Source: Chionoecetes opilio
Lineage: Eukaryota > Arthropoda > Malacostraca > Decapoda > Majidae
Direction of reading: 5' to 3'
Length of the DNA: 64,000 bases
Assembly (NCBI GenBank): GCA_016584305.1
Contig: JACEEZ010020920.1
Coordinates: 161,708-225,707 of the forward strand
The notes beneath the pieces were generated by a model that was not told where the DNA came from, ran no database searches, and saw nothing but the letters and a program-made list of their open reading frames with translations. Made by a program: the position numbers and the translations under genes. Below are positions 41,107-53,821 of this stretch, one piece after another. Position 1 is the stretch's first letter. Each line of letters starts with the position of its first letter.

Positions 41107-41716
41107 TGTTGCACTAGGCACTCACCTTTCTTATCTCACCCCAAAGGGCGCCCCACGTAACCACTTAACTCCTGACGGAGGTCCGGTAGAAAACCTGAAG
41201 CGAGTAAGCTTTCTCCTGGGCGGACAGGGCTGGTGGCACCTTTATCAATCACCCCGGAGGAAGGACACTGAACACACGGTATTACACTGTCTACATTTAA
41301 TGGCGGAGGTCACAATACACAGTACTACTGAAGGTGGCGAGTGGACAAGGACTCAGTTGTTTACTCTGTCTAACACAATGGTTGTCTAACACACACTGGA
41401 GGCTTCCGTGAATAGCACATAACACACAGGTACTGGCTTAATGTGAGGCACTGACTTAACGAGACACTGACATTCTCCTCAAGAAGACGCGGCAGATACA
41501 CCCAGGGGCAGCGCGTGGTGTAAATATATCCCTTCTCCCTCTGTTACTGTCCGCTGCCGCGTTCCCAAGACCACCTCGCTCGTCCCTCTCCCGCTGTGCT
41601 CTGTCTCGCTGTCGCCCCCAGCGGCCTCACCGGCAACCCCCTTGTTTCCAAGGCGAGCGGCCTCAAGGCCGCACACTCGTACACACAGACATACGGACTT
41701 CCACCGTAGCGTAACA
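41107..41716 (-). repeat. 3' LTR of the gypsy element
   Basis: 610 bp, TGTTGCACTAGG at one edge and GCGTAACA at the other. By eye it differs from 47258-47867 at about 20 positions, all substitutions, with no length change. Confidence 0.95.
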
Positions 41717-41915
41717 TTATCCTCCTTCTCCTAGAACAGCATCTCGCTGTTTCATTTATCCTAAATCCTTTATCCTAAGAGTACATAAAAGAAAAAAAAA
41801 TAGGAAAACCATAGGTGAACAACACAAAATTATCACAATATAAACAAAATTCCTCAAATGAAGGCCACTCGCCTCATCATTAAACACACACGCACAAAAA
41901 AAAATTACATTCAAT

Positions 41916-43450
41916 TTACTCCGAATCTAATAAATAATCTTTCATCCATCCGGGCCGATGACGATTCTTAGCGGGCCGAAGACCAACAGGTGTCAACCCG
42001 CCATCTACGCCCACATCATCTGATGCTGGCGGCCGTAACAACCCGCCGGCCTCCCCCGCTTTTTCCCCCTCCTCTTCTTCCCCGTACAGGCCACCGCTGA
42101 GGTCGCTTCTCACCTCACCGGTCACTGGTGCCCTCCGCGTCTTCTTGGGGCTCCTCGTCCTGCCACGAATACACTCCCTCGCAGTGATAAGCCCACAAGC
42201 GGTCAACATGTATTACTCGCGGACGGCGGTGTACACCCTGGCGAATGCGGTACGTGACATCAGAGAGGACCTCAAGGACGTCATACGGGCCATCCCAGGG
42301 GCTCTGTAATTTCGGTAGAAGACCCTTCTTTCTGCGAGGGTTATGTATCCACACCTTGTCCCCCACTTGGTAGGTTGCCTCTCGGGTGTGCGAGTCGTAG
42401 CGCGCCTTCATGGTGTGTCCAGTCACACGCAAGTGGCGGTGCGCCTGGGCATGCACGTTAACCATTCTCTCCTGCAGGGCTTGGGCGAAGCTTGTACCCA
42501 GGGTTGTCGAGGCATCCTGTGGAGGGCACCCTGTGGCCAAGTCCACGGGAGGCCTCAGTTCTCGGCCTAACATCAGTCTCGCAGGGGTGTGAGCGGTGGC
42601 CTCGTGCTCAGCTGAGCGATATGCCATGAGCAGGACTGGTAGGTTGGCGTCCCAGTCCCGCTGATCGTCACTGCAATATTTGGCCACCTTCTGTAGGAGT
42701 GTCCGGTTATACCTCTCAACCATACCATCAGATTGGGGCCATAGTGGTGTGGTGCGTGTTTTCCTGATCCCCATCAAATGGCAGCACTCCCGAAACACCC
42801 CAGACTCGAACTCTCTGCCCTGGTCAGAGTGCAGTTCTTGTGGCACTCCAAAGCGGGTGAAAAAGTTGTTTACCAGGGCACCCGCTACTGTTGTTGCTTC
42901 ATGATTAGGGAGCGCGTATGCCTCGGGCCACTTGGTGAAATAATCCATCACCACGCAAATGAAACGATTCCCCTGTGAGGTGACGGACGGGGAACGGCCC
43001 GGCGATGTCCACAGCTACACGCTCCATTGGTGCGCCCACCTGATACAGCTGTAGAGGAGCGCGTGTCTTCCTGACTGGTCCGTTACGAGCACAGCAAATA
43101 TCACAAGCCCTACACCACTCTTGCGTGTCTTGCCTCATTTTAACCCAGTAGAATCGTTGGCGCAATATGCTGAGCGTCTTCTTTTCACCCAAGTGTCCGC
43201 TGGTGACACCCCCATGTACCTCCTGTAGCAAATCGCGACGCAGGGCGCGAGGCACCAACACCACCCAAAAACTAGACTGACCCCGTGCGTTCACCCAACG
43301 CCGTTGCAACACACCGTTATGAAGGCGTAACATTGCCCACTGCTGCCACAGGTGTTTGGTAGCGGGACTCTCAAGCGACATTCGCTGCCAGGCAGGCCTC
43401 TCAACGGACTCTGTCATCCACTGCACTAGTGGAGCAGGTTCAGCATCCAC
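41916..43450 (-). pseudogene. Gypsy integrase
   Basis: The N-terminal zinc domain is visible as HGGVTSGHLGEKK followed by CRACDICCARNG (H-H-C-C). The core begins with VDIAGPFP (first D). After a frameshift near 42960 it continues MDYFTKWPEAYALP, HSDQGREFES (second D) and DGMVERYNRT (E), with 35 residues between the last two. The C-terminal GDKVWIHNPRR and SPWDGPYDVLEVLSDVTYRI are the GPY/F domain. A last frameshift near 42130 leads to RPGWMKDYLLDSE and the stop at 41916, the usual end of gypsy pol. It would insert the element's DNA; as it stands the frame is broken twice. Confidence 0.92.
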
Positions 43451-44276
43451 TTCCTGGGCCTGCTTCCACCTTTCCCCGGCATCCTGCAGCTTCGCTTGTC
43501 ACCTGCAGTCGCTGGCACTCCACGCGCTCCTCTTGCTTCAGGCAGTGCGCACACCCTGCCTCGCACGGGCGGTGGCTAAGGCTGTCAGCGTTGTTATGCA
43601 AGCAGCCAGGGCGGTGTTGCACCTCGTAGATAAACTGTTCCATCCTGCCCAGCCACCGAGCCATCTGGCCTTCAGGTACTTTAAGTGTTTTTAACCACCG
43701 TAGGGCCGCGTGATCCGTCCTGACGGTGAACCTGGCGCCATAAAGGTACGAATGAAAGTGCTCCTGGCTCTTTACCACAGCTAACAGTTCTTTTCTGGTA
43801 ACACAATATTTTTTCTCGGGCCTGGAGAGCTTTGTACTGTAATACGTCACTACGTGCCCCTTCCCGTCCTTTAGTTGAGAGAGAACAGCGCCCAACCCGT
43901 CAGCACTAGCGTCCGTGTCCAGCAAGTAGGGGCTGGCAGGGTCAGGATACGGCAACACCGGGGCCTCCACTAACGCCTTCTTCAGGCAGTCGAAGGCTTC
44001 CTGACACTGCCCGTTCCACTCAAAACGTGCCCCCTTTCTCGTAAGGTGGTGGAGGGGAGAGGCAACCTGGGCAAACTCCTGCACGAAACGACGGTAGTAG
44101 GTGCACAGGCCCAGAAAGCTGCGTACCGCCGCCACACTGGTAGGGACAGGCCACTCCCGCACCGCTGCCACCTGCTGCGGGTCCGTCCTTACACCGTCGC
44201 GTCCGACGACATGCCCCAGGAACGGCTGGAAGAGCCGTTGAAAACATGCCCCGTTTCTGGCTGGAAGAGGAGCCAC
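43440..44276 (-). pseudogene. Gypsy RT connection and RNase H
   Basis: It overlaps the RT by a frameshift at about 44240. The frame reads FLGHVVGRDGVRTDP, FLGLCTYYRRFVQEFA, FEWNGQCQEAF and then RNase H: YLLDTDASADGLGAVLSQ, YYSTKLSRPEKKY, FTVRTDHAALRWL and NNADSLSHR. D..AS, E in the RKELLAVV helix and D in the TDH and ADSLSR blocks fit the catalytic set of gypsy RNase H. It removes the RNA strand from the hybrid during cDNA synthesis. Confidence 0.92.
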
Positions 44277-44911
44277 TTTTTAGGGCTGAGCTTAAGGTTG
44301 GCAGCCCTCAGCGGTGATAGCACCTCTCTCAGCCACTCCAGCTCCTCCTCGAACGTGCCTCCAAACACGATGACGTCATCGATGTACACGAGCGCCGTTT
44401 TCCAGTGCATCCCTTCCAGCACCCTCTCCATGAGGCGCTCGAAACAGCTAGGGGCGTTGCACAGCCCGAACGGCATCACCGTGAACTGCCAGAGGCCTTG
44501 GCCGAAGGAGAAAGCAGTTTTGGCCTTGTCCTCCTCTGCCATTTCCACCTGATGGTAACCAGACTTGAGATCGAGCGTGGAGAACCAGCGCGCACCGGCG
44601 AGCGCATCGAGTGTGTCGTCGATACGCGGCCAAGGGTAAGAGTCTTTAACTGTGAGATCATTAAGGGCCCGATAATCCACACAGATGCGGCGTGAGCCGT
44701 CCTTCTTCGTCACCAGCACCACAGCTGATGACCACGGGCTGTCAGATATCTCTACTACCCCCTGCGCCTGCAACTCCGCCACGGCCCACTGCATTTCCTC
44801 ACGCTTGGCAGGTCCAATTTTTCGGGGGGCTTGCTTGATCGGAGGGGCGTTGCCAGTCTTGACATGGTGCTTTACGAGCCCCGTGCGGCCCAGGTCAGGT
44901 ATCACCCTCAC
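44189..44911 (-). pseudogene. Gypsy reverse transcriptase
   Basis: The frame reads HHVKTGNAPPIKQAPRK, GVVEISDSPWSSAVVLVTKK, DGSRRICVDYRALNDLTVKD, FSTLDLKSGYHQVEM (first catalytic D), FTVMPFGLCNAPSCFERLM and ALVYIDDVIVFG (YIDD). These are the seven RT blocks in order, without an internal stop over 240 codons. It copies the element's RNA in the gag particle. A frameshift at the end shifts to the RNase H frame. Confidence 0.95.
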
Positions 44912-45075
44912 TGAAGACCTCGGCGAACTCTCGTAGGGTGTCCTCCATCCTCACACGTTGCTCCGGGGTGAGATGAGAGCCGCTCTTCGCTGCCAGACTG
45001 GTTAAATGCACAGGCAGGGAGTCCTCTATGGCTGCTGTCTCGCTCTTCTGCCGCTCCTCCTTCTGTATCACGCCC

Positions 45076-45530
45076 TCAACCGTCCTCAGGCGCTCTGTTG
45101 ACTCCACCATACAAGCTGAAACCTTCATCCTGCCTTGGCTGTGACTCAGCCAACAGGGCACTTTTGTCTCGGGTTTCGGGACCAGACGCACTCTCCACGG
45201 CCACTACCTCTGCAGGGGCGTCACCTGGGAACAAGGACAGCTCTTCTTCGCCTACCCTTAACAGCTTCTTCCCCAGATCGACACACGCCCTTGCCTGCGT
45301 CAGGTAGTCCAGGCCGAGGAGACAAGAGTCCTCCATCGCGGCGAAGTAAACAGGCAGCGTCACTGCACTGCTCCCTACGCTGATTTCCACGCTCACTGGC
45401 CCTTTCAGAGATGTACAGTGCCCCGTCACGCCACATAGTCCCTGGGTGGCTTCAGGCTGGTAACGTCCTTCCACAAGTTCCTGACGCACGACGGTCCTCT
45501 CTGCGCCTGTATCGTCAACTGGCAGTCAAC
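45076..45530 (-). pseudogene. Gypsy aspartic protease and linker
   Basis: DDTGAERTVVRQELVEGRYQ (DTG at 45513-45505) is the active site. LPVYFAAMEDSCLLGLDYLT holds the hydrophobic-hydrophobic-G (LLGLD) of the flap-distal conserved block. A linker up to 44895 in two frames (MKVSACMVESTERLRTVEG, LTPEQRVRMEDTLREFAEVF) leads to the RT. The enzyme cuts the Gag-Pol chain. Confidence 0.85.
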
Positions 45531-45594
45531 TGGCAGGGTTGCCCATCGACAGTTCCTTGCACCCGAACTGCCGCGGCTGAGGCGCGACGGCAAC

Positions 45595-47186
45595 TTAAAT
45601 CGCAAGGGGCCCTCGGGACACAGGCTGGCTTGCGGCCCCTCCTGCCAGCGGCCCCTCGTTTCCCGCCTGCTCGACGTCCTTCGGCCAAGGGCAAGCGTTG
45701 GAGAAGTGACCATATTCCTCGCAGTTCTTGCAGCAGGGCTGGAAAGCGTTTGGTGCCGGTCTCTCGAGGGAACGTGATCTTTGTACCCTCGTACACTGGT
45801 ACAGCCAATGCCCCTTTTGCCCACACCCCCAGCAGGGGCCTCGGGTCCCGCCGGGACTCGAGCGTCCATAAGTCGGTGGCTTCCTCCTGGGCGGGCTGGG
45901 CGCCTGAACACGCCTGGCCCTGAACTCGTGGGTGGGGAAGGGTCTCGCCGGTGCCATGGTGCTCACGCCGCCCACAGAGGTGCACATGAACGCTTCCAAC
46001 TCTAGGGCCCTCGCCAGTGCTTCCCTTACATCCTTCGGGTGGGCCTGCTTGATGTAAAGCTGTAATTCTCTATTCTGCAGCGCATCGACAAAGTGCTCCA
46101 TCGTCAACTCTTCCACTATGTCCTCACAAGCAACAGGATAGGCACGGCGGACGAGCGTTTCGATGTCCTGCGCCACCTGAGGTAAAGGCTCGCCCTTAGC
46201 CCGCACTCTGCCTTTAAGGCGAGCTCGGTACACGTCGGCCTCTGGTGATGGCCAAATCTCCTCTTCAGAGCCTCCACCACACGGTGGTAATCCATGCGTT
46301 GGGCTAGTGTTAGGTGCCCAAGGACTTCCAACGCCGCCCCCCGGAGGCTGGCAACAAGTTGCAGTGCGCGCTCAGCCACGCCCCAACCTTGGGCATCTGC
46401 TACTAACTCAAACTGAGCCAAGTATGCCTCCCACGACACTTTTCCACCAAATTCCGATGGTTTCCTAGGCCCTGTGCCTCCTACAGGCGACTGCACGCTT
46501 CTTGGAGGAGAATTCGGGGGCGTAGTATAGCGGTGAAGAAAGGCAGGCGGGGCGAATCGGGTTGGCGAGAGTGGTGGTGTGTATAGTGGTGACGCCGCTC
46601 CGCTCCCCGCCGTTGCCATGGGAACCACGTGTGAGCCCGCGTGTGTGTCAGGTTCTGTTCGCGAAACCTGTGGCTTCACTTCACGAGGCTCCTCCTTCAC
46701 ACACAGCCCCCCAGTGGCTCCGGAGATGGCAACGGCCTGCTCTACTATGGCACGGTGTAATTCGACCATTCTTTCCTGGCACGTCTCGATGTCAGATTTT
46801 AACTCGTCTCTTATCGCAGCGCATGCTTCGTCAGTGTACTGCCTCGCGTCTGTTTGTACCTCGTTTAAGCTTCTACTCAGTGTGTCTCTCACTTCATATA
46901 GATTTTGTTTAATTTCATTTAAATTCTCATTTTGGTTAACCATTTCTATCATCAGTTGCTCATTTTCACTTCTATGTTGGCTCATCATTTCTCTCATCAT
47001 GGCCATGATCCTGTTCGTGTCCACTCCCTCGCTATCCGCCATCTCACTCCCCCACCTGTTTTCTCCCGCCATTTCCGGTTCTGTTGTGTCACGCTCGCAC
47101 ACAAGGACCGGGTTGGCGCCCACGCTTTCTTCCTCAGTGACGTCACAAGGCATCACCTCGCTTTTTCCTTCCTCCTTGCCCGCCAT
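45595..47186 (-). pseudogene. Gypsy Gag with two CCHC knuckles
   Basis: Starts at ATG 47186 with an acidic leader, then a long coiled-coil-like stretch (NENLNEIKQNLYEVRDTLSR, DELKSDIETCQERMVEL), a proline-rich hinge (SPLYTPPLSPTRFAPP), and the capsid-like part FGGKVSWEAYLAQFELVADA and LQLVASLRGAALEVLGHL. After a frameshift near 46225 come LPQVAQDIETLVRRAYP, FVDALQNRELQLYIKQAHP and the knuckles CWGCGQKGHWLYQC and CKNCEEYGHFSNAC, both CX2CX4HX4C. It packages the RNA. The TGACGTCA at 47148-47155 lies in its leader codons. Confidence 0.9.
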
Positions 47187-47237
47187 CTTGACCGTGTGTT
47201 ACACAGCTTTACCGGCCACATATTTTTCTACAATCAA

Positions 47238-47256
47238 TCCCAAACTTCTAACACCA
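47238..47256 (-). other. Primer-binding site of the gypsy element
   Basis: TGGTGTTAGAAGTTTGGGA begins two bases inside the upper LTR border. It is close to the complement of an arthropod tRNA-Leu 3' end (TGGTGTCAGAAGTGGGA). Confidence 0.75.
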
Positions 47257-47257
47257 A

Positions 47258-47867
47258 TGTTACACTGGGCACTCACCTTTCTTATCTCACCCCAAAGGGC
47301 GCCCCACGTAACCACTTAACTCCTTGCGGAGGTCTGGTAGAAAACCTGAAGCGAGTAAGCTTTCTCCTGGGCGGGCTGGGCTGGTGGCACCTTTATCAAT
47401 CACCCCGGAGGAAGGACACTGAACACACGGTATTACACTGTCTACATTTAATGGCGGAGGTCACAATACACAGTACTACTGAAGGTGGCGAGTGGACAAG
47501 GACTCAGTTGTTTACTCTGTCTAACACAATGGTTGTCTAACACACACTGGAGGCTTCCGTGAATAGCACATAACACACAGGTACTGGCTTAATGCGAGGC
47601 ACTGACTTAACGAGACACTGACATTCTCATCAAGAAGACGCGGTAGATACAGCCAGGGGCAGCGCGTGGTGTAAATAAATCCCTTCTCCCTCTGTTAATG
47701 TCCGGTGCCGCGTTCCCAAGACCACCTCGCTCGTCCCTCTCCCGCTGTGCTCTGTCTCACTGTCGCCCCAAGCGGCCTCACCGGCAACCCCCTTGTTTCC
47801 AAGGCGAGCGGCCTCAAGGCCGCACACTCGTACACACAGACATACGGACTTCCACCGCGGCGTAACA
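47258..47867 (-). repeat. 5' LTR of the gypsy element
   Basis: 610 bp, TGTTACACTGGG at one edge and GCGTAACA at the other, followed by ATAT (47868-47871). On the minus strand transcription would start in it and run towards gag. Confidence 0.95.
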
Positions 47868-48480
47868 ATATCATAATCCTTACATATCATTATCTGCTGT
47901 CTCATAAACTTTCTCATAAAAACTCAATAAATTGGTGAGACATAACCTACCCTTGGTGAATCCATGTTATGAATCATTGACAAAACTATGTGTTTCTAAA
48001 TGCTCTCTAATGTTTTTTGCAATAATAGATTCCAATAATTTACCTACCATTGACGTTAGACAAGCGGGTTGATAATTTGACTTTAGTCCTCTGTCTCCTT
48101 TCTTGAACATGGGGACTTCATTTCCATTCACTACATTACTTTTCCTTTTTACTACATTACACTTCCTTTTTTATAACATTATTAACACAACACTGCAATG
48201 CATCTCTTGCATAAAGCGCAACTCCACCACCTCGCATGCCTAACTTGTCCTTGTGAAATAACTTATACCCAGCTATCTCAACCTCCGGATCAAATACCTT
48301 TCCTGACATATCCAATTATGTTTCTTATAATGCTTTTATATCAAAATCCTCTACACTATTAATTTTATTCCTCTCAGGAAAACTATCTTGTTTAAAATAC
48401 TCCTACAGTTTGTATAATAAACCTTCAAGCAACTCCTCTTCTTTATTCCATTTTCCCTTTATCTTTAACTAAACCCCACC
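47868..48480 (-). pseudogene. CR1/L2-type LINE copy 3, 5' part with endonuclease remnant
   Basis: Nearest the LTR comes the RT region (VGKLLESIIAKNIREHLE, FKKGDRGLKSNYQP). Beyond about 48135 the minus strand reads VEDFDIKAL, MSGKVFDPEVEIAGYKLF and KDKLGMRGGGVALYARDALQ, part of the apurinic-type endonuclease domain. The EN and RT pieces are too close together, so there is an internal deletion. This copy holds the empty sites of both insertions found in copy 1 (about 48052 and 48070). Confidence 0.8.
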
Positions 48481-48639
48481 TCTCTCTTTTCTTACGAATC
48501 ACTTTAGTTCCCTGCCTTCTGAAACCCCTCCTAGTGTCGCAAATTTCCTTTACCCCGACCTCAGTGTCTAATCCCCGGTTCTCTATCCTATAAAAGCCTG
48601 CAGTGCACCTACCTCACATTCGAGGGATTCAGACAAGAT

Positions 48640-48930
48640 CTGAATTTTGAAGTTTGATCCCGAGTGAGACCTATAAATCCACTTAAAATATTTCTCCACC
48701 GTCGAGTGGCCTAAGAACACCCACATGTCCTGCCCATAACTCTACATGCGATTGCGAGTGCATCGGAGGACACAGGGGGGCAGCATGAGCCTCTAATCAC
48801 AGGCGTTATATAAAAATCCTGCCTGCGCTACCACGGGCGAGGGCCAACCATCACAGCCCTAAAGTGAATCTCCAGGGCATACCATCCCACCACTGGAGGT
48901 CACTGCCTACAGGCGCTATAGGCCAAGATG
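48640..48930 (+). mobile_element. SINE family 2 copy whose tail runs into AT repeats
   Basis: CCGTCGAGTGGCCTAAGAAC, GCGAGTGCATCGGAGGACAC, ACCACGGGCGAGGGCCA and CAGGCGCTATAGGCCAAGAT match the copy at 26815. The head is worn. The tail GATGTAAATATATAT passes without a break into the microsatellite. Confidence 0.85.
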
Positions 48931-50145
<1,215 letters not shown>

Positions 50146-50545
50146 CCCCCGGGGCAGGTACAACACGACGTCCTGCATGATACCTGCCCCTGTGGTTTCG
50201 CCTGTCCCCCTGGGACCACGGGGCATTGCGAGACACACGCGGCGGGGCTACTAAGGATCGCCCCGCATTGCCCCATGGGGCGGGTTGCAACTTTACGGTG
50301 CTACGACGTCCTGCAACACACCCGCCCCTGAGGCTTCTCCTGGGTTCCCCCTGGGACCCCGGGGCATAGCGAGGCACACGCAACGGGGTTATAAGGATCG
50401 CCCCTCACTGCCCCACCCCACGGGGCAGGTGAAACTCTACGTTGCTACGACGTTTTGCAAGATACCTGCCCCTGTGGTTACTCTTCTGGATCCCCCCTGG
50501 GACCCCGGGGCATTGCGAGACACCCGCAGCAGGGTTTTAGGACCT
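50146..50545 (+). repeat. About 140-bp GC-rich tandem repeat with a hairpin in each unit
   Basis: Three units share CCCTGGGACC(A/C)CGGGGCAT(T/A)GCGAG, GGATCGCCCC and a stem-loop. Stems: GGGGCAGGTA/TACCTGCCCC (50151-50190), GGGGCGGGT/ACCCGCCCC (50277-50328) and GGGGCAGGT/ACCTGCCCC (50422-50472). Each loop has ACGACGT. In the middle unit both arms change together and keep the pairing. No coding gene is evident. Confidence 0.8.
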
Positions 50546-50559
50546 TGAGTACCATAGGT

Positions 50560-51240
50560 CTACCAGGAGGCTACGCGGCAGATGGTGATGTATTAATTAT
50601 GGTACAGTGCATGACAGGACGGGCTTTTAGGGATGCTCCCGGGGGTCCTGCAACAAGCCAGGGACCTCGGGGGGGGACAGGGAGGGTTGCCCCCCCGTCA
50701 ATGCCGTGGCTTTTACCAGCCTGGGGATGCAAGCTCCCCGTATCTCCGACGCCACGGGGACACTGCCCCGTTTAATGTGAAACGTAAGTACATAGTACAT
50801 AGAGATATGCCCAACCCGGCACCCTACAGGTAGGGGTGCTGGGGGTTAGTTGTCATGCCACGTCAGCGACCGATTGGAAGAACCGTAGCTGGTGGGAGGT
50901 CTGCTAACAGGAGCTTCAACTCCCGTTGTGCCCCCTCTCCCCAGACGGGGCGTAACATATACCTTATAACGTTAGTGTTAGCTGGGGTATTGTGTCTTGA
51001 AAATATAATTCGGCTATTCCGGAGGTATGAATTCATTCAATCATTTCTTTGTAACATAAATTTTCATATAGATCTTGATAATATGTTTTCTGCAGATGAT
51101 TGCGATAAAAGTTTCATTTTCATTGGTTACACTTCCCCTTCTCTAAATTTAGCTAATCTATACATTTCTTTAACTTCTTGTTCCAAACCTGCATCATTTT
51201 CCTAGACAAATTAAATTATTTTTAGTGCCATCCTTTTCTC
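50560..51240. other. Unassigned sequence
   Basis: G-rich blocks such as CCTCGGGGGGGGACAGGGAGG at 50667-50687 and then AT-rich DNA. Nothing else that I can support. Confidence 0.4.
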
Positions 51241-51262
51241 TTCTTTTATTTTTTTTTTTTAT

Positions 51263-51601
<339 letters not shown>

Positions 51602-51712
51602 AGATTTTTTATACAGGCTATATGCACTACCATAGACCACTGTAAACCTGGACTGCGCACGGAATATCGGCCTGTCGCACAAGGGCCTGAAGTCGGAGGG
51701 CCGCTCGGATTC

Positions 51713-51851
<139 letters not shown>

Positions 51852-51871
51852 GGATCATATTGACTGGTTTA

Positions 51872-52887
51872 TCAATCAATCAATCAATCATTGGGGGCAT
51901 ACGCCGGGGGGCGCGTCACCTCGCCCACCCTATGACGCCACTCCCGGGGGTCGTCACGCGCGAGTTCCCATGCAGGCTCCTTTCCCATACCAAGCAGCTC
52001 TCGACAAGAAACATCAACTTGCCCCAGCCACGAGCCTTGTGGGCGCCCCCTTGGCCTCCTCCACGCCGGATTGTCTCCTACAGATACAACCCGTTGGGAA
52101 GGTTCGGTTTCAGGGTAGCGTGCCACATGCCCATATAGCCGAAGTTGGCGCTGACGGACTATGCAGGTAATAGGCCTCGATTCAGTCTCACGGTGCAATC
52201 GCTGATTTGACACGTAATCATCCCAGCGATACCCCATGATTCTACGAAGACACTTATTACCAAAGGCATTGATTCGTCTCTTCAAGTCACTATTTAGTGT
52301 CCATGTCTCACAACCATAGAGTAAGAAAGGGGTCACAAGCGACTTGAAGATCCGGATCTTTGTCCTCCTGCACAGGTACCGACAACGCCAAATACTCCCG
52401 CTGAGTGAGTCCATAATACCGTGGGCTATGCCAATCCGCCGTAAGACTTCTTGACGTGACCCGCCGTCATTATGGACTGTGCTACCAAGGTATGTAAAAC
52501 TTTCCAAGATCTCAATGTCCTCGCCACACGCATGAACAGACTGTACTGCTTCATCTAGTAAGTCTCCAAATACCTGGACCTTGGTCTTGAGCCAGGAGAC
52601 CTCAAGTCCCAAAGGCTTTGCCTCCTCGTGCAGCGCCTCGAGAGCCATCACCAGGACCTCCAGCGACTCAGCAAAGATTACTGCATCATCGGCAATAACA
52701 AGATCAGTGATCTTGGTGTTGCCGACGGATGCTCCACAATCACTTTGATCTACAACCTTGTCCAATACCCAGTCCATACAAGCGTTGAAAAGTGATGGGG
52801 CAAGTACGCACCCTCGCATCACTCCTGTATTCACAGGAAAGAAGCTGGATACACCTGCCCCACACTTCACAGCACTCTCAGTCCCAG
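51872..52887 (-). pseudogene. RTE-like LINE, 5'-truncated copy
   Basis: One 328-codon frame reads KCGAGVSSFFPVNTGVMRGC, FNACMDWVLDKVVDQSDCG, TDLVIADDAVIFAESLEVLV (IADD where the other copy has FADD), FTYLGSTVHNDGGSRQEVL, YGCETWTLNSDLKRRI, INAFGNKCLRRIMGYRWDDY and [15 protein letters not shown], then the stop, followed by four TTGA units. The frame is intact, but the copy lacks the endonuclease and the first half of RT. It is flanked by GACTGGTTTATC on both sides (51860-51871 and 52895-52906). Confidence 0.88.
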
Positions 52888-52895
52888 TTTATGGG

Positions 52896-53604
52896 ACTGG
52901 TTTATCACTATATATGATATACTGTAGTCTTCGTAAATGTTTGTTCTATAGTATTATCAAATAAAAAACAGTAAAACACGCTAAAGAAATGCCATTACGA
53001 GACTCTGAGGAAATATGCATGAACTTAATATTCACTTCAACTCTTCGCCATTTAAAACTTTGTGAGTCAACTTTTATCATGAAGGGTATCAATAGAAGCA
53101 CAATTTTATTAGCTTTCCATTGATATATTTAGTTTACGTATAAATGAATTAAAACCATGCATAAATTAGCGTTAAATAAATAAATAAAATCATCAATCGG
53201 GTAATTTTCCCGATTGCTGATGTTATTTATTTACTTATATATATTTTTTTCTGATATATGAGTTAGCACCATGTATAAACTAGCGTTAACTAAATAAATA
53301 ACCTCTTCAATCGGGAAAACTACCCGATTGATGATTTTATTTATTTATTTAATGCTAATTTATACATGGTTCTAATTCATTTATCAGAAGACGAAATACA
53401 TCAATGGAAAGCTAATAACATTGCGCTTCTATTGATACCCTTCATGATAAAAGTTGACTGGCAAAGTTTTAAGTGGCGAAGAGTTGAAGTGAATCAGTCT
53501 CGTAATGGCATTTCTTTTGCGTGTTTTTCTGTTATTTATTTGATAATATTATGGAACAAACATTTTCGAAGATTACAGTATATCATACATACTGATAAAC
53601 CAGT
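52896..53604. mobile_element. Palindromic element, copy 2
   Basis: Ends ACTGGTTTATCACTATATAT and, mirrored, ATACTGATAAACCAGT. Inside are the same arms as at 7779-8446 (TTCGTAAATGTTTGTTCTA, AAAACACGCTAAA, CTTCGCCATTTAAAA, CATAAATTAGCGTTAAATAA), with two inner ATCGGGTA/TTTTCCCGAT mini-palindromes. Non-coding. An RTE LINE sits at each end, in mirror orientation. Confidence 0.88.
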
Positions 53605-53690
53605 CCCAGCTATGGGTAAAATAGTCCCAGCTATGGGTTAAATAGTCCCAGCTATGGGTTAAATAGTCCCAGCTATGGGTTAAATAGTGG
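53601..53690 (+). repeat. 21-bp tandem repeat at the RTE 5' end
   Basis: TAGTCCCAGCTATGGGTTAAA repeats four times. TCCCAGCTATGGG is nearly palindromic. The position just upstream of the RTE suggests a repeated 5' UTR or promoter unit. Confidence 0.8.
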
Positions 53691-53821
53691 GCAGCCTGGG
53701 GTTAATCCCTACAGGGGGTTCTGCGTCCCTGGCCACGGTGAGCAGTAAGGCCAATCCCTGACATAGATTGGTTGGGGGGGGGTTTGCAACCCTTCCCTGT
53801 AAAAACTAAACTAGCCACAAA

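Larger units (their letters stand above)
41107..47867 (-). mobile_element. Nearly complete Ty3/gypsy retrotransposon
   Basis: The two LTRs are each 610 bp (41107-41716 and 47258-47867), flanked by ATAT on both sides, and the LINE reads on across the site. Gag, protease, RT, RNase H and integrase follow in Ty3/gypsy order on the minus strand. The primer site TGGTGTTAGAAGTTTGGGA (47256-47238) resembles a tRNA-Leu complement. AGGAGAAGGAGGATAA (41732-41717) is the polypurine tract. All catalytic motifs are present but the frame is broken about six times. Confidence 0.95.

Noticed and set aside
45411..45923. Plus-strand frames over the gypsy gag-pol
   Set aside because: Shadows of GC-rich minus-strand coding sequence.
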